Origin: Phycisphaerales bacterium UBA2218
Lineage (GTDB): Bacteria; Planctomycetota; Phycisphaerae; Sedimentisphaerales; Anaerobacaceae
Assembly (NCBI GenBank): GCA_002327785.1
Contig: DCUI01000199.1
Coordinates: forward strand, 1 to 13,571
Direction of reading: 5' to 3'
DNA length: 13,571 bases
Shown: one piece after another, positions 1 to 6,038 of the stretch
How the letters are laid out: each line of letters starts with the position of its first letter
How positions within the stretch are numbered: position 1 is the first letter of the stretch
Made by a program: the position numbers and the translations under genes
Notes under the pieces: model-generated
What the model was told of the DNA's origin: nothing
The model's input: only the letters and a program-made list of their open reading frames with translations
The model's database searches: none

Positions 1-1750
1 ACTTCGGCACGCCGTCGTGGAGGAAATCCATGTCCAGTTCGCCCACCTGTTGGCCGCTGTAGCGCAGGCGCAGCTTCCCATCGCCAGTGAAGCGGCCGAT
101 GACCGTTGATTCGACGTTCTCGCTGGCGAAGATCTTCTGAATTGCGTCAAGGTTCTCCGGCTTGACGGCGACGACCATGCGTTCCTGGGCCTCGCTGATC
201 CAGATTTCCGTATAGCTCAGGCCCGTGTACTTGAGCGGCACCTTTTCGAGGTCCACCTCGGCGCCGAGCTCGCAGCCCATCTCGCCGACGGCGCTGCTGA
301 GCCCGCCTGCGCCGCAGTCGGTGATCGCCTCGTAGAGTCCGGCCTCGTTGGCCTGGACGAGCACATCGAGCATCTTCTTTTCGGTGATGGCATTGCCGAT
401 CTGGACCGCGTGCGAGAAGATCGTCTCGTATTCGTGCGTCATCTGGCCGCTGGAGAACGTCGCGCCGTGGATTCCATCTCGCCCGGTCCGTCCGCCCACG
501 ACGACGATCAGGTTGCCGCTCTGCTGGTGCTTGAAGGCCTTCGTTTTGTCCATGATGCCGATGTTGCCGCAGTAGACGAGTGGATTGGCCATGTAGCGGT
601 CGTCGAAGTAAATCGCGCCGTTGACGGTGGGGATGCCCATGCGGTTGCCGTAATCGCGGACGCCCGCGACGACCCCTCGCATGATCCGTCGCGGGTGCAG
701 GACGCCCTTGGGGATCTCATCGAGGCTTTTGTCGGGCCGGCCGAAACAGAAGATGTCGGTGTTTGCGATCGGGCGAGCGCCCATGCCGGTCCCCATCGGG
801 TCGCGAATGACGCCGCCGATGCCGGTGGCGGCCCCGCCGTAGGGGTCGAGCGCCGAGGGATGGTTGTGCGTCTCGACCTTGAAGCACACGGCCGAATCGT
901 CGTCGAACTCCACCACGCCGGCGTTGTCGGCGAACACGGAGATGCACCACTCCTTGTCGAGTTGTTTCGTGGCCTTGAAAACCGTCTCTTTGAGCAAATT
1001 GTCGAAGTGGACCTTCTGGCCGTCGTGGGTCATGTCCACCTCGCTTTTGAGGGTCTTGTGGACGCAGTGCTCGCTCCAGGTCTGGGCCAGCGTTTCCATC
1101 TCGACATCGGTCGGTTCTCGTCCGAGCCGGCGGAAGTAGTCTTGAATCGTCTTCATCTCGACGAGGTTCAGGAACAGGTCTTTTTGCTTGCTCAGGGCCA
1201 GCAGGCCGGTGTCGTCGAGGTCCCGGATGGGCCAGTGGACGAGGTTCGGCTCATAGGGTTTCAGATGCGGACTGGGCGGCTCGGCGTCGTCTCCGATTAC
1301 CACGTCTTCGATCACGTCGTTTGCCAGGATCTTGCGGGCAATCGTTTCGATCTCGCGGGCCTTGATCTCGCCCAGGAGCACGTACTTGCGAGCGGTCCGC
1401 ACGCCGGCAGGAGTCGCGCCCATGTCTTTGATAGCCGCCATGACGGATTCGGCCACGGGGTCCGTCACCCCGCTTTTGAGATGCACCTCGATCAGCGTGG
1501 CCTTGGCCAATCCCGGCGGCGGGCCGCTGCGACCGAGATAGTGCTGCTCACACACGGGGTCCGTCAGGAGTTCGCGGGCCACTCGCTCTGCGAACGCATG
1601 GTCGAAATCCGCCTCAATGAGAAAGACCCTGGCTGACTGGATGGCCTCCACCGACCTGATGCCCAGTTCACGAATATCGGCCAGAACGCTATTTCCTTGT
1701 ACATCCGGAAGGCCGGGCCTGTTGAACACCTCAAAGCGCCACTGTCTCAC
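1..1750 (-). CDS. purL: Phosphoribosylformylglycinamidine synthase PurL with tandem N-terminal PurS-like domains (3' end cut by window edge)
   Basis: This enzyme converts FGAR, ATP and glutamine-derived ammonia to FGAM in purine synthesis, in the cytoplasm. The first 583 residues are visible and the C-terminal half lies beyond the window. Residues about 11-71 and 92-152 each look like a PurS domain; the second contains ARKYVL and ARKILANDVIEDV. The PurL core follows: a linker helix region (about 182-225), the signature WSEHCVHK with His228, then KVETHNHPSALDPYGGAATG at 291-310, typical of the AIR-synthase-like ATP/FGAR-binding domain. The start is GTG at 1750, which shares its G with the TAG stop of the upstream tyrA gene. 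AAGGA sits 9 nt upstream (1764-1760), so translation is probably coupled. No glutaminase domain is visible; it could be a separate PurQ or lie in the missing part. The family call is very secure, and the domain duplication is my own alignment by eye. Confidence 0.95.
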   Translation of the reverse strand, partial: MRQWRFEVFNRPGLPDVQGNSVLADIRELGIRSVEAIQSARVFLIEADFDHAFAERVARELLTDPVCEQHYLGRSGPPPGLAKATLIEVHLKSGVTDPVAESVMAAIKDMGATPAGVRTARKYVLLGEIKAREIETIARKILANDVIEDVVIGDDAEPPSPHLKPYEPNLVHWPIRDLDDTGLLALSKQKDLFLNLVEMKTIQDYFRRLGREPTDVEMETLAQTWSEHCVHKTLKSEVDMTHDGQKVHFDNLLKETVFKATKQLDKEWCISVFADNAGVVEFDDDSAVCFKVETHNHPSALDPYGGAATGIGGVIRDPMGTGMGARPIANTDIFCFGRPDKSLDEIPKGVLHPRRIMRGVVAGVRDYGNRMGIPTVNGAIYFDDRYMANPLVYCGNIGIMDKTKAFKHQQSGNLIVVVGGRTGRDGIHGATFSSGQMTHEYETIFSHAVQIGNAITEKKMLDVLVQANEAGLYEAITDCGAGGLSSAVGEMGCELGAEVDLEKVPLKYTGLSYTEIWISEAQERMVVAVKPENLDAIQKIFASENVESTVIGRFTGDGKLRLRYSGQQVGELDMDFLHDGVPK

Positions 1751-2622
1751 TAAAGTAGTTCCTTCTTCCTGATCTTGTACTTGACGAGTGCGGCCCGTTT
1801 GCGCCGGGCCGTCTCAAGCAGTTCCGTGATCTGTTCTCGCTTGCCCTCCCGGATGGCCCCTTGCAGCTTCGACAACTCGGAAATGGCCCGGTCGATGCCG
1901 TTGGCGATGTTCTCACGGTTGGCCAGCACGACATCCGTCCAGATCGAGGCGGGGCCCGATGAGATCCTCGTGCTGTCGAGGAACCCCTTGCCGGCAAACT
2001 TCATATCTTCGTCGTTGCTGGCATTGACCAGGCCGGCGGCCATCACGTGAGGCAGGTGGCTGATGTTGGCGAAGACGCGGTCGTGCTCGGCTGGATTCAT
2101 CACCCGGACGCAACATCCGAGGGCGGACCAAAATTCCTTCAGAGTCCTCGTGGCGTTGTGATCCGTCGCCGCCGTGGTGGTCAGGATGCAGCGTGCCTGG
2201 TCGAACAGGTCGTCCCTGGCGAACTCGACACCCCGTTGCTCCGAACCGGCGATTGGGTGCGATCCCACGTAACGGGCGGATTTCCCGAGTCTCCGGCCGG
2301 CCCAAAGGTGGGGGAGGACCTTGGTGGAGCCAACATCCGTCACGATGCAGCCCGGTGGAACCATGCCGGCGAGGTCCGCGAAGTACTGTTCGAAGGTGAA
2401 GATGGGGGTTGCCAATATGACCAAATCGGCCGTCTCGGTCGCGGCGGCCAGATCGCCGGCGACCCGGGTCGTTGTTCCCAGGGCTTTCGCCCTTCGTCGA
2501 GTCGCGGCCCGATGGCTATAGCCGACGACCGCAACGCCGGGCATGCGCTGGCGCACAGCCAGCGAGATCGAGCCGCCCAGAAGCCCCAACCCTATGATGG
2601 AAACCTGCCGTAAGCTCTTCAC
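1750..2622 (-). CDS. tyrA: Prephenate (or arogenate) dehydrogenase
   Basis: This is the NAD(P)-dependent oxidative decarboxylase of the tyrosine branch. The 290-aa protein opens with a Rossmann nucleotide-binding loop, GLGLLGGS (residues 11-18). The catalytic-His segment SHPIAGSEQRG is at about 121-131, SHLPH at about 188-192, and DSTRISSGPASIW at about 216-228, all characteristic of TyrA-type dehydrogenases. There is no chorismate mutase or ACT domain, and the length fits the monofunctional family. I chose GTG at 2622 because TAAGG lies 8 nt upstream and the Rossmann strand starts right after it. An in-frame ATG at 2667 would add 15 unconserved residues, and it sits at or before the likely transcription start of the promoter at 2669-2695. 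It is the first gene of an operon with purL. Whether it prefers prephenate or arogenate cannot be read from the sequence. Confidence 0.93.
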   Translation of the reverse strand: MKSLRQVSIIGLGLLGGSISLAVRQRMPGVAVVGYSHRAATRRRAKALGTTTRVAGDLAAATETADLVILATPIFTFEQYFADLAGMVPPGCIVTDVGSTKVLPHLWAGRRLGKSARYVGSHPIAGSEQRGVEFARDDLFDQARCILTTTAATDHNATRTLKEFWSALGCCVRVMNPAEHDRVFANISHLPHVMAAGLVNASNDEDMKFAGKGFLDSTRISSGPASIWTDVVLANRENIANGIDRAISELSKLQGAIREGKREQITELLETARRKRAALVKYKIRKKELL

Positions 2623-2668
2623 AAATAAGACCTTATAAGAGAAGTGTGCCGCACGGGCGATACACAAG

Positions 2669-2711
2669 GGTATAGCGGCTCCGAGCGGCTGTCAATTTTT
2701 TTCTTTCATTT
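2669..2711 (-). promoter_or_regulatory. Promoter for tyrA-purL with A-rich upstream tract
   Basis: On the minus strand a perfect -35 TTGACA (2695-2690) is followed by a -10 region reading TATACCCT (2674-2667). The spacing is 15 nt to TATACC or 17 nt to TACCCT. Immediately upstream of the -35 is an A-rich stretch (2711-2696), which resembles an UP element. The predicted transcript would start near 2660, leaving a leader of about 40 nt before the GTG at 2622. This is a motif match only. Confidence 0.55.
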
Positions 2712-2748
2712 GTCCGCGTTGAATGCTACATTAGAGGTTCAGAGAGCA

Positions 2749-2763
2749 GCCGAAGGATTCGGC
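2749..2763 (+). promoter_or_regulatory. Upstream hairpin in the accA leader
   Basis: A 6-bp perfect stem, GCCGAA/TTCGGC with a GGA loop, lies in the untranslated leader of accA, 16 nt before the terminator-like hairpin. Its 3' arm (CGGCC, 2760-2764) is also complementary to GGCCG at 2792-2796 in the second hairpin, so the two structures could be mutually exclusive. A short palindrome, TGAGG-A-CCTCA, lies between them at 2766-2776. Confidence 0.35.
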
Positions 2764-2778
2764 CATGAGGACCTCAGA

Positions 2779-2803
2779 GCCGCTGATGAGCGGCCGGTTT
2801 TTT
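2779..2803 (+). terminator. Terminator-like hairpin in the accA leader (possible attenuator)
   Basis: GCCGCT-GATG-AGCGGC forms a 6-bp GC-rich stem with a 4-nt loop, followed after CGG by six T residues. It has the shape of an intrinsic terminator. It lies about 70 nt upstream of the accA ATG and on the same strand, while the gene on the other side points away. It could therefore terminate a short leader RNA or attenuate accA. No folding energy was computed. Confidence 0.5.
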
Positions 2804-2871
2804 GTACACACAAGAGCGTGTCTGCGGACACCAAGCGGAGTTGTACTCCACGGAGTGGGCAGAACAGGACT

Positions 2872-3936
2872 ATGGCACCCGAAGGCAATCGATTGGGCGG
2901 CGGGTACTTGGACTTCGAGCAGAAGGTGGCCGAGTTGGAGCGGCAGGTGGAGGAGCTGCGCAAACTCGGCATGAAAAAAGGGATCGACTATTCCGTGGAG
3001 ATCCGGCGCCTTGAGAAAGACCGGATCGCCGAGCTGAAGCGGATTTACTCGAATCTGACGGCCTGGCAGACGGTCCAGGTGGCCCGGCATCCCCAGCGAC
3101 CCCTTCTGACGGACTACCTGAACCTGATGGTCAAGGATTTCCGGGAATTGCACGGGGACCGCTGCTTCGGCGATGATCGCGCCATCGTCACCGGGATCGG
3201 GCAGATTGCCCGGAACAAGGTTCTGATCGTCGGGCAGAACAAGGGCAAGACCACGAAGGAGAAGATCGTGTGCAACTTCGGATGCCCCAATCCGGAGGGG
3301 TATCGCAAGGCGCTGGCAAAGATGAAGTTCGCGGAGAAATACGGCCTGCCCATCGTGACGCTGATTGACACGCCGGGGGCCTACCCGGGGATCGGGGCCG
3401 AAGAACGCGGCCAGGCCCAGGCGATTGCGGTCAACCTGACGGAGATGTCGCGCCTGAAGGTCCCGGTGGTCTGCGTTTGCATTGGGGAGGGTGGTTCCGG
3501 CGGCGCTCTGGGCATCGCCGTAGGCGATCGTTTGGCCATGCTGGAGTTTGCGTACTACTCCGTGATCTCGCCGGAGGGTTGTGCGGCGATTCTCTGGCGG
3601 GACGGGTCGCAGGCCCCGGATGCCGCTCAGGCCCTGAAGCTGACCAGCAAGGATCTCCACAAGCTGGGACTTGTCGATGCCATTATCCCGGAGCCGGTCG
3701 GGGGCGCCCACCGCAACGTCCACGATACCGTCTACAACGTGGAATCCTACGTCGCGCAGACGCTGGCGCAACTGCAGCGAATGAAACTCAGCGAGCTTCT
3801 GGAAAGTCGCTATCGCAAATGGCGGTCCGTCGGGACGGATCACGGCGTGAGGGCAGGTGGCAAGTCCGGAACGCGGATTGTCAGTACCGGTGGACCGGCA
3901 GGCGCCCGACGGGGTCCCTCTCCGGCGAGGGTATGA
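2872..3936 (+). CDS. accA: Acetyl-CoA carboxylase carboxyltransferase, alpha subunit
   Basis: With AccD this subunit transfers the carboxyl group from carboxybiotin to acetyl-CoA, making malonyl-CoA for fatty-acid synthesis. From ATG 2872 the protein has 354 residues. The N-terminal helix LDFEQKVAELERQVEELRKL (13-32) is typical of AccA. HGDRCFGDDRAIVTG follows at 94-108, then IDTPGAYPGIGAEERGQ at 165-181 and the oxyanion-forming glycine patch GEGGSGGALG at 205-214. The family's core ends near RYRKWRSVG (about 313-321). A 33-residue Gly/Ala/Arg-rich tail beyond it is not typical. The frame is open back to 2644, but the added stretch runs through the leader hairpins and has no homologous look. 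The Shine-Dalgarno before 2872 is weak (ACAGG). No accD is visible nearby. The lipoprotein gene follows after 99 nt. Confidence 0.95.
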   Translation: MAPEGNRLGGGYLDFEQKVAELERQVEELRKLGMKKGIDYSVEIRRLEKDRIAELKRIYSNLTAWQTVQVARHPQRPLLTDYLNLMVKDFRELHGDRCFGDDRAIVTGIGQIARNKVLIVGQNKGKTTKEKIVCNFGCPNPEGYRKALAKMKFAEKYGLPIVTLIDTPGAYPGIGAEERGQAQAIAVNLTEMSRLKVPVVCVCIGEGGSGGALGIAVGDRLAMLEFAYYSVISPEGCAAILWRDGSQAPDAAQALKLTSKDLHKLGLVDAIIPEPVGGAHRNVHDTVYNVESYVAQTLAQLQRMKLSELLESRYRKWRSVGTDHGVRAGGKSGTRIVSTGGPAGARRGPSPARV

Positions 3937-4035
3937 TGAGAAGACGAATTGGACCGGCTCGCCACCCCACGGACTCACAAGGCTGAGGGGGCGGCCGTTC
4001 GCAGTTCAATGCATGTGATGGAAAGGAGGAGCGGA

Positions 4036-4677
4036 ATGATGAAAAGATGGTACATGATCGCCGGGGTCTTTGCGACGATCTGTCTGCTGGCCGGCATCGG
4101 CTGCAATGGCGCCGCCGGCGAGAAGGCCGAAGCGAACGCCGAGGCCAAACAGCTCAGGACCGCGCTGGAGGAAAGCCAGCACGAAAAGGTCCGTCTCCAA
4201 GGTGATGTGGCGCAGTTGGGAAAATCGCTGAAAGAGGCAGAATCCGGGCTGGCCGACGCCAAGAAGACCCAGGATGAGCTTCAGGCGCAGATTCGGGACC
4301 TGACAACGTCCCGCGCCAACCTGGAGACCAAGGTCGGCGATCTCGACAAGGCCCGCATCGATCTGGGGAAAAAGGTCGAGCAGTTGACCGGCTCACGCGA
4401 TCAGCTCCAGCGGCGGGTGGAAGAGCTGGGCAAATCGCGGGATGACCTCCAGGCAATGGTCACGAGCCTGGTTGATACTCGCGGCATGCTGGAGAAACAG
4501 GTAGCGGCCCTGACCAAGTCGCGGAGTGCGGCGTTGGAGGATGCCAAGAAGGCTCAGGCCAAGGTCGATGTGCTCAGCGACCGACTGAAGACCCAGACGC
4601 AACAGATGGTCGAATTGCAGGAGCAGATGAAGGCGGTGCGGACCGTGCTCGATCAACTACAGCAGAAGCTGGAGTAG
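4036..4677 (+). CDS. Coiled-coil lipoprotein made of 14-residue repeats
   Basis: This is an unrecognised 213-aa protein. It has a lysine/arginine start, a hydrophobic segment (residues 7-19) and a lipobox-like GIGC with Cys23, so it is probably a lipid-anchored envelope protein. The lipobox is imperfect because the -3 residue is Gly. The rest is predicted to be continuous coiled coil. Residues 48-173 fall into nine consecutive 14-residue units with the pattern xxSRxxLxxxVxxL, for example TGSRDQLQRRVEEL and GKSRDDLQAMVTSL. Each unit equals two heptads. A Gln-rich amphipathic tail (174-213) ends the protein. The start ATG 4036 is chosen because AAAGGAGG lies 6 nt upstream; an ATG immediately follows at 4039. 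It sits between accA and an acyltransferase gene, so an envelope role is plausible, but no function is known. Confidence 0.85.
   Translation: MMKRWYMIAGVFATICLLAGIGCNGAAGEKAEANAEAKQLRTALEESQHEKVRLQGDVAQLGKSLKEAESGLADAKKTQDELQAQIRDLTTSRANLETKVGDLDKARIDLGKKVEQLTGSRDQLQRRVEELGKSRDDLQAMVTSLVDTRGMLEKQVAALTKSRSAALEDAKKAQAKVDVLSDRLKTQTQQMVELQEQMKAVRTVLDQLQQKLE
4177..4554 (+). repeat. Nine in-frame 42-bp (14-codon) units inside the lipoprotein gene
   Basis: The translated units start at 4177 and are each 42 bp. Units 4-8 (4303-4512) match best, sharing Ser/Thr/Ala-Arg at positions 3-4, Leu at 7, Val at 11 and Leu at 14. Units 2 and 9 are the most diverged. The DNA copies differ considerably, so this is an old protein-level repeat and not a recent tandem expansion. 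Confidence 0.8.
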
Positions 4678-4715
4678 GTTGCAGGGCTCGGTTGCCGGAT
4701 CCCGAGTGTGGACAT

Positions 4716-4737
4716 GCGTCTCGATGTGGAGAGACGC
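4716..4737 (+). other. Intergenic hairpin between lipoprotein and acyltransferase genes
   Basis: GCGTCTC (4716-4722) and GAGACGC (4731-4737) form a perfect 7-bp stem with an 8-nt loop. No T-run follows, so it is not a standard intrinsic terminator. It could be an RNA stability or processing element. Confidence 0.35.
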
Positions 4738-4817
4738 TCCTGTGCTCTGGTTGGTAGAGGGGTCCAGCAGTTCCGGTGTATGTGCACCGAGTTCATCCAA
4801 CTATGTCGATCTGAGCC

Positions 4818-5561
4818 ATGCACAAGTGTCTGACTGCCATCTTCGCGTTCTTGTTCAACCTGTTGCTCAGGGGGGTCTGTGGTTCCAATCGGTTGACTGT
4901 GACCAGGCAAGAGATCTTCGACGACCATGTCGAGAAGGGCAACAACATCTTCGTATTCTGGCACAGCCGGCTTTTCTACCTGGTCTACTACTATGTGAAA
5001 CGATCGCCGCGTCGTAAGACCTGCATGCTGGTGAGCATGAGCCGGGACGGGGATTACGGAGCGGCCCTGGTCCGCCGGCTCAGGCAAGAGGCCGTCAGGG
5101 GGTCGAGCAGTCGGGGCGGGCAGGCCGCAGTTCGCAAGCTGGTGTCGCGGATCGCAGCCGGCAGCAATATCGCGATCACTCCGGACGGACCCCGGGGACC
5201 GGCCCTGTGCGTCAGAGAAGGGGTCATCAAGCTGGCGCAGATGACAGGCGCCAGGATCATTCCCGTTACCTACGATGCGACCCGCAGAACCCTGCTCAAG
5301 AGTTGGGATCGATTCATGGTCGTCCGGCCGTTTGGCCGGGTCCACGTCGCTTTTGGAGAACCCGTCGAGATTCCCAGGCGGATCTCGGTCCAGGCGCGTC
5401 GCGGATACGCGGACCAGCTTGAGCGGGCGTTGCGCCGTCTGGACCGCATTTGTACCGAAGAGTTGGCCGGACGGGCGGTGGAGCCGCAGAACCAGACCGC
5501 CGTTTCGCTGGTGGCTGAATCGCAGGAAGCCATGCCGTCGCAGCCTCCCCGGAGCCAGTGA
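4818..5561 (+). CDS. DUF374-family lysophospholipid acyltransferase
   Basis: This 247-aa protein belongs to the DUF374 branch of the glycerolipid/lipid-A acyltransferase superfamily. A hydrophobic N-terminus (about 5-22) suggests membrane association. Family motifs are visible: FWHSR (47-51), MSRDGDYGAALVRRL (74-88), RGSSSRGG (94-101), TPDGPRGP (121-128) and FGEPVEI (179-185). Family knowledge points to acyl transfer to a lipid acceptor at the inner membrane. Members often sit near lipid-A or KDO genes, but none is visible here. The start is fixed by an in-frame TGA at 4812-4814 just upstream, and no good Shine-Dalgarno precedes it. The last 35 or so residues (Gln/Ser/Pro-rich) look non-conserved. 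The gene converges on rpiB, with only 9 bp between the two stop codons. Confidence 0.87.
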   Translation: MHKCLTAIFAFLFNLLLRGVCGSNRLTVTRQEIFDDHVEKGNNIFVFWHSRLFYLVYYYVKRSPRRKTCMLVSMSRDGDYGAALVRRLRQEAVRGSSSRGGQAAVRKLVSRIAAGSNIAITPDGPRGPALCVREGVIKLAQMTGARIIPVTYDATRRTLLKSWDRFMVVRPFGRVHVAFGEPVEIPRRISVQARRGYADQLERALRRLDRICTEELAGRAVEPQNQTAVSLVAESQEAMPSQPPRSQ

Positions 5562-5570
5562 ACATGAACG

Positions 5571-6038
5571 CTACCCGTTTGTGACCTCACGAGGGTCGCG
5601 TCCCTCCTCTATCGCAGTGATCTTGTTGACACGTCGCTGGTGGCGGCCGCCACTGAATTCCGTTGTCATCCAGGCTTCCACGATCCTGCGCAACAGCACC
5701 TCGCCGATCTGGTCGCCCGAGAGGCACAGGACGTTCGTATCGTTATGGTCGCGGGAGATCCTGGCGCTGAGCTCGTCGTGGCAGAGCGCCGCCCGGATGC
5801 CCCGGACTTTGTTGGCCGCGATGCTCATGCCCAACCCGGTGGCGCAAATCAGGATGGCCCTGTCCGCCTGCTGGTCCGACACGGTTTTGGCGGCGACATA
5901 GGCCAAGTCCGGGTAGTCGACCGGCGTGGCATTGTCGGTCCCGACGTCAATGCACTCGTGTCCCATCTGGCCCACGATGGCCTTGATCAACTGTTTGGCG
6001 TCAAAACCCCGATGGTCGCTTCCCACAGCTACTTTCAT
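5571..6038 (-). CDS. rpiB: Ribose-5-phosphate isomerase B (RpiB/LacAB family)
   Basis: This enzyme interconverts ribose 5-phosphate and ribulose 5-phosphate in the non-oxidative pentose phosphate pathway. The 155-aa protein starts MKVAVGSDHRG (Asp8, His9). It carries the catalytic cysteine in CATGLGMSIAANK (Cys65, Thr67), HNDTNVL with His98, and GGRHQRRV (about 130-137), all RpiB hallmarks. One oddity is that the usual CGTG is CATG here. Its ATG (6038-6036) overlaps the TGA of the upstream fusion gene (6037-6035) as ATGA, so it is very likely translated by coupling. This mirrors Bacillus, where the RpiB-family gene ywlF follows ywlE. An allose- or galactose-6-phosphate isomerase role in the same family cannot be excluded. 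Confidence 0.94.
   Translation of the reverse strand: MKVAVGSDHRGFDAKQLIKAIVGQMGHECIDVGTDNATPVDYPDLAYVAAKTVSDQQADRAILICATGLGMSIAANKVRGIRAALCHDELSARISRDHNDTNVLCLSGDQIGEVLLRRIVEAWMTTEFSGGRHQRRVNKITAIEEGRDPREVTNG

Noticed and set aside
410..1636. 408-residue open frame on the plus strand
   Set aside because: It is antisense to purL, whose catalytic motifs are unmistakable on the minus strand.
2644..2871. N-terminal extension of accA to an upstream start
   Set aside because: The stretch runs through the divergent promoter, two hairpins and a T-run, and conserved AccA sequence begins only after 2872.
2731..3978. 415-residue open frame on the minus strand
   Set aside because: It is antisense to accA, with low-complexity composition and no domain.
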